Positions 53,481 through 61,330 of a DNA stretch of 64,000 nucleotides are shown piece by piece. The notes under the pieces were generated by a model. The model was not told the origin of the DNA and did no database searches. It worked only from the letters and a program-made list of their open reading frames with translations. The DNA is from Flavisolibacter ginsengisoli DSM 18119 (GTDB lineage Bacteria > Bacteroidota > Bacteroidia > Chitinophagales > Chitinophagaceae). The DNA lies in the NCBI RefSeq assembly GCF_900129295.1, contig NZ_FQUU01000019.1:21356-85355 (forward strand). Direction: 5' to 3'. Position 1 is the first letter of the stretch. Every line of letters starts with the position of its first letter. The position numbers and the translations under genes are program-made.

Positions 53481-53533
53481 CACCCGGGGTCCCCCTGGCT
53501 CTTCACAAAGCCCTGAAAGGGTAGACCCCGGGC
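53481..53533 (-). repeat. REP-like hairpin right of RAYT 2 (inverted)
   Basis: CACCCGGGGTCCCCC ... GGGTAGACCCCGGGCG; its reverse complement aligns with the left copy at both ends but differs in the centre. The RAYT is therefore enclosed by inverted REPs. Confidence 0.8.
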
Positions 53534-53622
53534 GAAGAGTCATTTCTTTTAAGATCCTGCAATATTATAATAGAGGTCTCTTTAAGTTTAATGCCCCTAA
53601 TTGCTTAATAAAATATTGTTCA

Positions 53623-53673
53623 CACCCGGGGTCTACCCAGGCGTGGATTTGTGTGTAGCGGGGACCCCGGGTG
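53623..53673 (+). repeat. Third copy of the CACCCGGGGTC REP
   Basis: Nearly identical to 52797-52848 over its whole length (one substitution and a one-base change in the G run), in the same orientation, 90 bases past the inverted copy. Confidence 0.85.
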
Positions 53674-53767
53674 GAGTATTATTTCTTTTATGCGCATTCA
53701 TGAGATGTGATCGGAAGATTACTTTGTTCCTCTCCATGACTATCAGTTTTATACCTTCTCCTCCAAA

Positions 53768-54103
53768 ACTTCTCTTCTTTGTGTTCCTTTCCGTCCTTGG
53801 CGTCTTCGTGGCCCTCCCTTCCCCTTTATCATTCAATATTCCTTGTTCTATTGTTCGATATTCACTTGTTCTCCGTGTTCCTCGTGTCATTGTGCCTCTG
53901 TGGTTCTTTTTTCTTTCTTCATAATTCAATATTCCTTTCTCTCCTTATCAACCTTCAACATTTCAACTTTTCAACCCTCCCTTCCCCTTCATCTTTCGAT
54001 ATTCACAATATTCTTCTTCTCCCTTGTCAACAAGTAAACTTGTTAACCTGTCAACCTCCCTTCCTCCTCAATAATCCTCTTCAATCTTATCAATCTTAGT
54101 TCT
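53768..54103 (-). repeat. Modular intergenic repeat cluster E-C-D-C-B-C-B-H (pyrimidine-rich on +)
   Basis: Blocks in + order: TTCCGTCCTTGGCGTCTTCG (E), CATTCAATATTCCTTGTTC (C), GTGCCTCTGTGGTTC (D), C, TCAACATTTCAACTTTTCAA (B), C, B, and CTTATCAATCTTAGTTCT (H). The cluster ends against the stop codon of the minus-strand ankyrin gene, so the purine-rich strand is sense downstream of that gene. Confidence 0.8.
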
Positions 54104-55174
54104 CTACTTCATCTTCCTCTTAGCTGCAATACCCATCACATACGTGCCTGCAGGGGGAAACAATCTCCCGCTTTCCAGCTTACGGATATGCATGGTGATG
54201 GCACTTGATTGATTGCGCAGCGTCCAGTTCAATCCCTTATATCCTTTTTCGATGACTATGCCCGGACCTACAGGATCAGCAGACCATTTGCCCCTGAATG
54301 TTTTGCCATCCATGGTTTTCCAAATGTAGCTACCATTAGCAAGCACCTGCAATACATCTGTAGCAGTATGATAGGAATATTCATTGTGCTCGTAATTACC
54401 TTCAGTACGTGTGTTCACGGCCATCACTTCACCAAGGTTCCAGGTGCCAATGAACCAATTGGTCCACCAGCCTTCACGTGTCAAACCTACTACCTGGCTC
54501 CAATCCATCCATTCAGGCCAGTTATAAGCATCGGGGACGATCAAATACTTATTCTCACCCGTGGCAGCATTCTTTGCACCAGCATTGTAGGCTGTGCCAG
54601 TTTCTTTTATAGTACCTCTCTTCCAGCCACCAGCATAAAACAAAATAGAATCACCCACTTTATAGGTTCCAACCACAGGCCATGCACTTGAATTAGCCAC
54701 GGGCTTTTGTATAGTCACCGGTTTGGCAGCCGGTGTATTATTAACAGGCGTTGGCTTTGTAGTTATAGGTGGAGCAGGCGTATTCGTGTTCTTTGTGGAA
54801 TTAGCTGACAACAGCTTTACTACATCAGCAGCATTAAAGGACCGGGCACGGTCAAGCGCTGTTTTACCATTATTATCTTTCAATTCAGGTTTGGCTCCCT
54901 GTTGCAGCAGGTATTCCACTACGGACGGCTTGTTGGCCGAAGCTGCTGCCATCAATGGTGTGAGAAAAGTATAGGGCAACTGGTAGTTCACATTGCCACC
55001 ACCTGCCACAATGCTTTTCACTTCTTCCAGGTTGCCGGCATCTGCCTCACGTACCAGGGCGTCACCTTTAAACGTAGCATCATATTTAGCCCATGGCCCT
55101 GTCTGCGCATGAAGTGCTATTGATAACAATATCACAGAGAAGAACGTCAGGATACGAAATGCAGTTTGTTTCAT
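54104..55174 (-). CDS. Exported ankyrin-repeat protein with Tudor/Agenet-like and lipocalin-like C-terminus
   Basis: A 356-aa protein with a signal peptide (FFSVILLSIALHAQ). Ankyrin repeats cover about residues 38-125 (LVREADAGNLEEVKSIVAGG, TPLMAAASANKPSVVEYLL, GKTALDRARSFNAADVVKLL). A Pro/Thr-rich linker follows (about 128-165). A small Agenet/SH3-like unit comes next (YKVGDSILFYAGGWKRGTI), and then a beta-rich C-terminus beginning WFIGTWNLGEV that recalls small lipocalin-like domains. Periplasmic or surface protein-protein interaction is likely; no partner is encoded nearby. Its 3' end abuts a modular repeat cluster. Confidence 0.8.
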   Translation of the reverse strand: MKQTAFRILTFFSVILLSIALHAQTGPWAKYDATFKGDALVREADAGNLEEVKSIVAGGGNVNYQLPYTFLTPLMAAASANKPSVVEYLLQQGAKPELKDNNGKTALDRARSFNAADVVKLLSANSTKNTNTPAPPITTKPTPVNNTPAAKPVTIQKPVANSSAWPVVGTYKVGDSILFYAGGWKRGTIKETGTAYNAGAKNAATGENKYLIVPDAYNWPEWMDWSQVVGLTREGWWTNWFIGTWNLGEVMAVNTRTEGNYEHNEYSYHTATDVLQVLANGSYIWKTMDGKTFRGKWSADPVGPGIVIEKGYKGLNWTLRNQSSAITMHIRKLESGRLFPPAGTYVMGIAAKRKMK

Positions 55175-55244
55175 TGGTTCAAATTGGCCGACAAAATAAT
55201 AAAATTATTGAGCACTAAGCCCTTATTGGCGTTCTTGCTAACGA

Positions 55245-55735
55245 GTACTATATATTCCATTGTGAAAATAAATTCTTAGTACCTCCAAGTTTATCATGTT
55301 GGCGGGGACGCCAACATGAGCGGTGTGCCCTCCCTTGAACATTGAACATTGAAAATTGGTTATTGAATATTATTTCCCTTCATCCTAAGAAAAGACTGCT
55401 ATAACTATTGCTTCTCCAGTCTAAACCTTCGACATTCCTTATTCGATATGCTGCGGTTCCTGCCGCCCTTGTTGACGTCCCCGCCAACTAGTACTATGTT
55501 CAATTGTGAGAATAGTTCTTAGTGCCTCCACGTTTATCACGTTGGCGGGGACGCCAACATGAGCGGTGTGCCCTCCCTTGAACATTGAACATTGAAAATT
55601 GTTTGTTGAACATTATTTCCCTTCATCCTAGGAAAAGTCTGCTATAACTATTGCTTCTCCAGCCTAAACCTTCATCATTCGAAATTCCTTGTTCGAAATT
55701 CTGCGGTTCCTTCTTTGTTCAATATGCTGCGGTTC
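55245..55735. repeat. Tandem duplication (~245-bp unit x2) carrying GTTGGCGGGGACGCCAAC palindromes
   Basis: Unit 1 (55245-55488) and unit 2 (55489-55735) share AGTACTAT, TTCTTAGT.CCTCCA, the palindrome GTTGGCGGGGACGCCAAC (at 55299 and 55550), GAGCGGTGTGCCCTCCC, TGAACATTGAACATTGAAAA and GCTATAACTATTGCTTCTCC. An inverted REP (GTTGACGTCCCCGCCAAC, 55471-55488) sits at the junction. It occupies the divergent intergenic region between the ankyrin gene and the sugar isomerase-like gene. Confidence 0.85.
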
Positions 55736-55745
55736 CCTTGATCAA
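55680..55745 (-). repeat. Modular intergenic repeat, C/D blocks (pyrimidine-rich on +)
   Basis: ATTCGAAATTCCTTGTTCG, AAATTCTGCGGTTCC and TTGTTCAATATGCTGCGG units, upstream of the + strand gene at 55888 and overlapping the end of the second tandem unit. Confidence 0.6.
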
Positions 55746-55887
55746 CTAATAAAAATCAACCCTAATCCTCAACTATCAAAACTTAATTCTTAAATTCCCT
55801 ATTCAATGCCTCCGGAAAGGAAAGCATCATAATCATAGTTCTAATAAATTTTAAATAGTAAATATTACATCTTAAATCTTATAGTCT

Positions 55888-56844
55888 ATGTCTTCACGCA
55901 GAGAATTTCTTACCCAGGTAGGCGGAGCCACAGCTCTCGGTTTTTTGGTGTCAGCTTGCTCCAGCTCTAAAGCTGCCGGTGCCACCAATGGTGCTTCTCC
56001 GTTCTTTTACGAAATGTCGCTGGCCGAATGGAGCCTGCACAAAGCTTTGTTTGCCAATAAGATCACTAACCTGGATTTTCCTGGCATAGCTAAAAAACAA
56101 TACGGCATCAGCGTGGTAGAATATGTCAACCAGTTCTTTAAGGATAAGGCCAATGACACGAAATACCTCGGTGAACTGTTAACGCGTTGCAAGGATAATG
56201 GTGTGACCAACCACCTCATCATGTGTGACGGTGAAGGATCGCTGGGTGACCCCGACGCAGCCAAAAGAAAACAGGCAGTAGAGAACCATTACAAATGGGT
56301 GGATGCTGCAAAATTCCTGGGCTGTCGCACCATCAGGGTCAATGCTTTTGGTGATGGCAGTGCGGAGGATGTGCAGAAAGCAGCCATAGAAAGCCTGTCG
56401 CAATTGGGTGAATACGCGGGCAAGGAAAATATTAATGTCATCGTGGAGAACCATGGCCATTACACATCGGATGGCAACTGGATGGTAAGGCTGATGAAAG
56501 GCGTGAACAGGAGTAATGTGGGTGTGCTGCCGGACTTCAATAATTTCTGCGTAAAAAGAGAAGGGGGAGGTACATGGAGTGGAAAATGTATCGAGGAATA
56601 TGATCGTTACAAAGGCGTGAAGCAAATGATGCCGTATGCCAAGGGTGCTAGCGCCAAAACCATAGATTTCGATGCCAATGGCAATTGCGTGGAGACAGAT
56701 TATGTGCGCATGCTCCAGATCATTAAAGACTCAGGCTTCAAGGGATATATTGGTATAGAATACGAAGGAGAAAAGCTCAGTGAGGATGAAGGCATCCGCA
56801 AGACAAAGGCTTTGTTGGAAAAGGTAACGCCAATGCTTAGTTGA
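55888..56844 (+). CDS. Tat-exported sugar phosphate isomerase/epimerase-like (AP endonuclease 2 fold) protein
   Basis: A 318-aa protein with a twin-arginine signal ([19 protein letters not shown]) and a lipobox-like VSAC. The rest is a xylose-isomerase-like TIM barrel: [67 protein letters not shown], and [17 protein letters not shown]. Metal-binding acidic and His residues are present in the expected strands (ENHGH, PDFNN). Family members are mostly uncharacterised sugar isomerases, epimerases or dehydratases acting in the periplasm. No neighbouring dehydrogenase is encoded. A modular repeat begins immediately at its stop codon. Confidence 0.88.
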   Translation: MSSRREFLTQVGGATALGFLVSACSSSKAAGATNGASPFFYEMSLAEWSLHKALFANKITNLDFPGIAKKQYGISVVEYVNQFFKDKANDTKYLGELLTRCKDNGVTNHLIMCDGEGSLGDPDAAKRKQAVENHYKWVDAAKFLGCRTIRVNAFGDGSAEDVQKAAIESLSQLGEYAGKENINVIVENHGHYTSDGNWMVRLMKGVNRSNVGVLPDFNNFCVKREGGGTWSGKCIEEYDRYKGVKQMMPYAKGASAKTIDFDANGNCVETDYVRMLQIIKDSGFKGYIGIEYEGEKLSEDEGIRKTKALLEKVTPMLS

Positions 56845-56942
56845 GTCGGAAGTCTGGAGTCGGTAGTAAGAGAACCACGGTGACAGAGCGGCATAAAGAT
56901 GCACAGGGAAGTTTGAAGTTTGTGGTTTGTAGTTTGTAGTTT
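56845..56942 (+). repeat. Modular intergenic repeat A-D-F (purine-rich on +)
   Basis: Directly after the stop codon come GAGTCGGAAGTCTGGAGTCGG (A), GAACCACGGTGACAGAGCGG (D) and AGTTTGTGGTTTGTAGTTTG (F). Purine-rich strand is sense downstream of the gene. Confidence 0.75.
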
Positions 56943-57326
56943 CTTAGGTGCAAAAGGCTTTATTAATTGCGGCCTTTCTTAAAGTATAATAAATATGGAG
57001 TTGAAATAATAGCCAGTTCATAAGATTTATAATTATCAAGAGAAAGCCGTTAATATTTTGCGGGCATATCAAGTACAATAGCATTAATAGAAAGGAATCT
57101 TTTCCCCGATTAATAAGTATGCCTGCAATTAACTATCATCTGACCCTGCCTATTGTGACGAATGACGGGATCATCCTGGGGCAGGAAGGATCTGTGCTAA
57201 AAGTATAGGCGGCCATTGAGCTGTAATAAGAATTTGAACTAATAGCTATGAAAGTTGATTGGTTATTTCATCCAATAGGAAGGAAACCAGGACCGGACAA
57301 TAAAAAATTCTTCCTACCTATCGGCC
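56943..57326. other. Intergenic DNA without recognisable gene
   Basis: AT-rich. Two short + frames (57119-57205, 28 codons, reading INYHLTLPIVTNDGIILG; and one from 57248, 32 codons) look protein-like but lack any further support, and may be remnants. Confidence 0.4.
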
Positions 57327-57395
57327 AGTCAACTTTCAACTTTTGACCTGCTCTCTCCTTTTCAACCTGTCAACCTGTTAACTTTTCAACTTTTT
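57327..57395 (-). repeat. Modular intergenic repeat, block B (pyrimidine-rich on +)
   Basis: TCAACTTTCAACTTTTGACC, CTTTTCAACCTGTCAACC and TGTTAACTTTTCAACTTTTT units end 58 bases before the ECF sigma start. Confidence 0.75.
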
Positions 57396-57452
57396 CCATC
57401 CCTTCTGTAACATTTCGTCTCAATCGACGACTATTCATATAAACTAACCGCA

Positions 57453-57968
57453 TTGTCACGACAGGAAATAGAAAAGCAGTTCGAAAAGCATATTCGTGAA
57501 AATGAATTGCTGATCTATAAAGTATGTCGCATTTATGCGTATACAAGTGCTGACAGGCAGGACCTGTTCCAGGAGATCGTGATCCAGCTATGGAAGGCCT
57601 ATGCTAATTTCAAAGGCAACTCCCTGTTCAGCACCTGGCTATACAGGGTGGCCATCAACACGGCTATCACCGGCCTGCGGAAGAAAAAAGATTTTATTGA
57701 TTCCTATGAGCCAGCAAGCCTCCCTGTGAATATAGGTGATGATAACACTGCCCAGGCAGACGAAGAGCGCATGCAACATTTATATACAGCCATTGCACAA
57801 TTGAACCAGGTGGAAAAGGCCCTCGTAATGCTCTATATGGAGGACCGGTCTTATGAAGAGATGGAAGAAATACTGGGCATGTCGCAGGGAAGCCTGCGTG
57901 TGAAAATGAGTCGTATCAAAGACAAATTACGTCAAATGACAAAAACAATTGAACATGGAACTCGATGA
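57453..57968 (+). CDS. ECF-type RNA polymerase sigma factor
   Basis: A 171-aa sigma-70-family protein. The start is a TTG: the frame is open for 14 codons upstream but holds no ATG before a TAA. Region 2 is at about residues 10-80 (YKVCRIYAYTSADRQDLFQE, IQLWKAYANFKGNSLFSTWL, RVAINTAI). Region 4 is at about residues 108-160 (AIAQLNQVEKALVMLYMED, SYEEMEEILGMSQGSLRVKMSRIKDKL). It overlaps the downstream membrane-protein gene by 14 bases, so the two are translationally coupled, the usual layout for a sigma factor with its regulator. The regulon is unknown. Confidence 0.92.
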   Translation: MSRQEIEKQFEKHIRENELLIYKVCRIYAYTSADRQDLFQEIVIQLWKAYANFKGNSLFSTWLYRVAINTAITGLRKKKDFIDSYEPASLPVNIGDDNTAQADEERMQHLYTAIAQLNQVEKALVMLYMEDRSYEEMEEILGMSQGSLRVKMSRIKDKLRQMTKTIEHGTR

Positions 57969-58551
57969 CCTCAAGCAATCATGGAAGGAAACACCAATAC
58001 CAACACCTGTAAATAAAAACATCATGGAAATGATCCAACACAAAAGTTATGGCCCTGTAGCGGCCCTGAAAAGAGGGTTTAGAAAACAAATGATCATAAT
58101 GGCCCTCATGCCATTCATTCTCCTGCTCACCAATGCCAGTGACATCAGTAAACCCCTTACCAGTGTGTTGTACTGGAGTTACGTAGCCGTTGCTATCGGT
58201 GTTATAATTGTTGCTTACTACAATTACCGCATTGCAGATAAAATGCAGGATATGAACGGGATGGTAAAGGCCAACTTGCAGCAGCAGGTATCAGTTTTAC
58301 AAACAAGGTTGCGCTGGAAGATCATCGGGTTACGCATTGTCTTTATCTTCTTTATCGTGCTGTTGGAAGTATTGCCCTATATCCAGCACTACCGGATGCT
58401 TGAAAAATGGCACTCTCTTCCCCTCTTTGCACGCTTTGCTGTTTACCTGGGCTTCCTTCTTTTACAATATTTTATAAGCCCTCTTATAATACAACGGAAG
58501 TTCGGCAGGCATTTGAATTATTTGCAATCGCTGGTTAAGGAAATGGAGTAG
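57955..58551 (+). CDS. Membrane protein, probable anti-sigma partner of the ECF sigma factor
   Basis: A 198-aa protein from the ATG at 57955. A cytoplasmic N-terminus (MELDDLKQSWKETP, an LKxxW motif typical of proteins encoded after Bacteroidota ECF sigmas) is followed by four hydrophobic segments at about residues 48-62, 72-92, 124-142 and 162-180. The N-terminus could hold the sigma factor at the membrane. That role rests on the 14-base overlap and gene order; no recognised anti-sigma domain is visible. Confidence 0.75.
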   Translation: MELDDLKQSWKETPIPTPVNKNIMEMIQHKSYGPVAALKRGFRKQMIIMALMPFILLLTNASDISKPLTSVLYWSYVAVAIGVIIVAYYNYRIADKMQDMNGMVKANLQQQVSVLQTRLRWKIIGLRIVFIFFIVLLEVLPYIQHYRMLEKWHSLPLFARFAVYLGFLLLQYFISPLIIQRKFGRHLNYLQSLVKEME

Positions 58552-58552
58552 G

Positions 58553-58617
58553 GTTTTGAAAAGTTGATAGGTTGAAATAGGTTGAAAAGTTAACAGGTTG
58601 ATATGTTGACAAGGAAA
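58553..58617 (+). repeat. Modular intergenic repeat, block B (purine-rich on +)
   Basis: TTTTGAAAAGTTGATAGGTTG, AAATAGGTTGAAAAGTTAACA and GGTTGATATGTTGACAAGG units start two bases past the membrane-protein stop codon. Confidence 0.75.
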
Positions 58618-58751
58618 GGCAATTGAGGTCCATATTTTTTCAAGCAAGGTCAAATAGTCATAGTAATAGAAACCAATTCCATTGTTTTGTCATTAACAAT
58701 TTAACAGAGCAGGTACATTTTTGGATAGTAGGGTAGATGAGATTCCCGAAC

Positions 58752-58982
58752 CAAGCCTCAGGGTGGCGATATTTTGGTAGCGGGGACATTATATTTTGAA
58801 GAAGCAAAGCCCTGTAAGGGCGATATTTTGATTTGGTGTATAAGTATTTTTTAATCACTATTCAAAACATTATTATGAAAATACCTGCCGGGATTTACAG
58901 CCAGGGAAATATCGCCCCGCTGGGGCTTTGTGATCTTCTCAAGGTGCCTTTTTCTACCAAAATACCGCCCTTACAGGGCTCC
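58752..58982. mobile_element. Non-autonomous derivative of RAYT element 1 (MITE-like)
   Basis: The left part (58752-58830) matches the left repeat of the 33-kb element: AAGCCTCAGGGTGGCGATATTTTGGTAG through GCCCTGTAAGGGCGATATTTT. The right part (58904-58982) matches its right repeat in inverted orientation: ATATCGCCCCGCTGGGGC through TTTTTCTACC to CCCTTACAGGGC. The transposase is replaced by about 73 bases of unrelated sequence. A short open frame across it is not a gene. Confidence 0.85.
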
Positions 58983-59111
58983 CTAAGTCACTGTACTAAT
59001 TGCTTTTCATTGCTACATAAGCCTTATGATATAAGACAAAAGAATATTCACACGAGGTTTGAAGCGGTAATGCTTGCTTGGTATTAGAAAATCTGTTGTG
59101 GAAGATTCAAT

Positions 59112-59144
59112 CACGGTGGCGGGGACGCCAACATGCGCACCGTG
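59112..59144. repeat. Compound REP hairpin of the GGCGGGGACGCCAAC family
   Basis: CACGGTG and CACCGTG form outer arms, with GGCGGGGACGCC inside and CAACATG retained. The core matches the palindromes at 55299 and 55550. Confidence 0.65.
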
Positions 59145-59216
59145 AAAGCCTTTTAAAGTACCGTGAACTTATTGCAAAATAACAGAAGGCTTCGGGCTTC
59201 TTTTTTATCTTTATAC

Positions 59217-59345
59217 ATGGCAAAAGAAGCTAAGAAAAAAGGCCACACCTAAAGCATGATGACCATTTTGAGCCTAAAGTAATACTGATTTAAGTTTTGA
59301 GGAACTGATTAATATGTCAGTAGAGAAAAGCCAAATGAAAATAAA
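59217..59345 (+). pseudogene. Broken small Lys-rich Bacteroidota protein gene
   Basis: ATG at 59217 opens MAKEAKKKGHT and stops at 59247. Shifting frame gives KHDDHFEPK, and a further shift gives SFEELINMSVEKSQMKIK up to about 59345. The pieces in order resemble short Bacteroidota proteins of the MAK.KKK...H...Y.P...SF.EL type, with two frame disruptions. A weak GAAGGC-TTCG-GGCTTC hairpin with T6 lies upstream at 59185-59207. Confidence 0.45.
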
Positions 59346-59359
59346 ACTGATAATAAGAA

Positions 59360-59566
59360 ATGGGTACTGCTTTAATGCTCATAGTATTTTTTGGAACTAT
59401 AATAATTACATGGAATAGTGTTGTAAAACTCAGAGTTACAGTTTTCGAAAGAAAAGTAACGATAAGATATGTACTGAAACATTTAGGGATTATGGTTCTA
59501 ACTTTTGTTGTCGCATTTCTTGTACTGTGGTCAATTCATTTTTTACCAAAAGCATTACGTTTTTAA
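59360..59566 (+). CDS. Small two-helix membrane protein, hypothetical
   Basis: A 68-aa protein with hydrophobic segments at about residues 3-20 (ALMLIVFFGTIIITWN) and 41-62 (LGIMVLTFVVAFLVLWSIHF), separated by a basic loop (KLRVTVFERKVTIRYVLK). Composition and helix pattern suggest a real inner-membrane protein, but there is no family assignment and no operon partner. Confidence 0.5.
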   Translation: MGTALMLIVFFGTIIITWNSVVKLRVTVFERKVTIRYVLKHLGIMVLTFVVAFLVLWSIHFLPKALRF

Positions 59567-59756
59567 TTTTTTACCCATCTTGTCTCAACAAGTATAATTG
59601 TATCTCTTTGAAAAGGGGGAAAGCAGGTACTCCGCATTTCGGAAAGTACTAAGGAGATTTCGTACAGAGTAAAAGCTTTTTAAGAATGCGCACACTCACT
59701 TTCTAAAGCATTGGTAAATGCCAGCCAAATCAAATGTCTTTACCACCTAAAGAACT

Positions 59757-59935
59757 ACAAACTACAAACCACAAACTACAAACTCTTCTTGTTTCTCCGT
59801 GCACCTCCGTGCCACTGTGTCGCCGTGGTTCCTCACTCCCGACTTCCAACTTACTTAGTGCTCCTTTGTACCTTAGTGCCTTTGTGGCAATTCTCCCTCC
59901 TCAAAAATCCTCTCAAATCCTGTTAATCTTAGTTC
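59757..59935 (-). repeat. Modular intergenic repeat cluster F-D-A-E-H (pyrimidine-rich on +)
   Basis: AACTACAAACCACAAACTAC (F), CTCCGTGCCACTGTGTCGCC (D), CACTCCCGACTTCCAACTT (A), ACCTTAGTGCCTTTGTGGC (E), CCTGTTAATCTTAGTTCTT (H). Block H runs into the stop codon of the minus-strand kinase gene, as it does at the ankyrin gene. Confidence 0.8.
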
Positions 59936-61035
59936 TTAAACCTCATCGAGAACATCGTTCCCTCACCTTCAATGCTGGCCACTTTAATAATGCCACCGTG
60001 CAGTTCAACGATCTTTTTGGTAATCGATAAGCCAAGGCCGGTGCCCGGGTATTCCCCCTTGCCATGCAGACGCTGGAAGGATTCAAAGATCTTTTCGTAG
60101 TTCTCTTCCTTCATGCCAATACCATTGTCTGCCACATGAACCCAGGTATAGCCGTCAACAACATCTGCATTAATGTGTATCTCGGCCTGCTGTTGATTGA
60201 ATTTAATGCCATTGCCTATGAGGTTGTAAAACACCTGCGACAGGTAGTGCTCATTGCCCATCACAACAGGCATGGGGCCAATATGGATGATGGCATTCTT
60301 TTCTTTAATGGTCAGTTCCAGGTCCTCCAGGGCTTTTTGTATGGGTTTGTTCAGATCAGTGGGCACCAGTTCTATTTCAGTTTTTAAAGAAGACATGGTC
60401 AAAATATCCCTGATCAATAGCTGCATGCGGGCCGAAGTTGCTATGATCTTTTCGCCATAACGCTTGCTGGGTTCATCAAACTTGTCATTATTCCGGTCAT
60501 TGAGCAGGGAAGTGAAAGCAGAGATCTTTCTCAATGGCTCCTGCAGGTCGTGCGAAGCGATGGAAGCAAAGGCTTCAAGGTTTCTGTTGGCCTCTGCCAG
60601 TTGCTTTTCTGCTTCCTTACGCAGTGTTATCTCGTTTTCCAGTTCAATAACCGTTTTTTGTGAGAATGCCTGTGGCAATACCTTGATCAAATAATATACA
60701 GTCAGTAGGCTGGTGATGCCTGTGAAAAAACGCACTAGGGCATTGACCCGGTACATAGGGATCCAGAACATCATGGCATCGAGGAAATGCGTGGCACCAC
60801 AAAGCAGGATAAAAGCCGCGAACCATAGGTAGGCCGCCTGGAAGCGTATACTTGTTTTCTTCTTTAAAAAATAGCGGATGATGATAACCGGGATTAAAAA
60901 ATAAGCCAGCCAGATCATCAGGTCGCTGATAATATAGAGCCACCCATGGAAATCAGTCCAGTTGCCACAATGCCACCTGGCAGGCCATTCGCTGGTAGAG
61001 AATAAATTTTTAAAGAAATCTATGACACCATTCAT
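59929..61035 (-). CDS. Sensor histidine kinase with ethylene-receptor-like membrane domain
   Basis: A 368-aa inner-membrane kinase from the ATG at 61035; a TTG at 61050 is also in frame. Residues about 30-125 form three or four membrane helices that align with the ETR1 ethylene-binding domain. ISDLMIWLAYFLIP has Asp38 and Tyr45, and FAAFILLCGATHFLD has Cys79 and His83, equivalent to ETR1 Asp25, Tyr32, Cys65 and His69. A short coiled linker leads to HisKA (IASHDLQEPLRKI, phospho-acceptor His162) and HATPase_c (N box FYNLIGNGIKF, G1 VADNGIGM, G2 GTGLGLSI). No GAF or receiver domain and no response regulator gene lies nearby. It is divergent from another kinase at 61331. Copper and ethylene binding are inferred from the ligands only. 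Confidence 0.88.
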   Translation of the reverse strand: MNGVIDFFKNLFSTSEWPARWHCGNWTDFHGWLYIISDLMIWLAYFLIPVIIIRYFLKKKTSIRFQAAYLWFAAFILLCGATHFLDAMMFWIPMYRVNALVRFFTGITSLLTVYYLIKVLPQAFSQKTVIELENEITLRKEAEKQLAEANRNLEAFASIASHDLQEPLRKISAFTSLLNDRNNDKFDEPSKRYGEKIIATSARMQLLIRDILTMSSLKTEIELVPTDLNKPIQKALEDLELTIKEKNAIIHIGPMPVVMGNEHYLSQVFYNLIGNGIKFNQQQAEIHINADVVDGYTWVHVADNGIGMKEENYEKIFESFQRLHGKGEYPGTGLGLSITKKIVELHGGIIKVASIEGEGTMFSMRFKN

Positions 61036-61330
61036 ATGAAAGCGTATCAATTTTTTAAGGATTTAAATATAGCCAAACCATCAGCAGTTTTTGTAGCATT
61101 CAACATTCAATGATAAGGTATAATTTCAAAGCCTTTTTATTGTTTAAATATCAATTATGCAAAATAAGATGATGATTAAACAGTATCATCTGTATACACC
61201 TGGTAACCGGCCACATTATTTCAGGAATTATAGGATTAGTTCATTATGAAGAAATTGTCCTACTTTAACACCCAATAGCTTAAAAGGTTCATTTTCATTA
61301 TCTTGCCTTTAACTTAACCAACCAAATCAT

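Noticed and set aside
53601..54099. Open frames of 64-107 codons on both strands after the RAYT
   Set aside because: They cover REP and modular repeat DNA only and have the same low-complexity strings as elsewhere.
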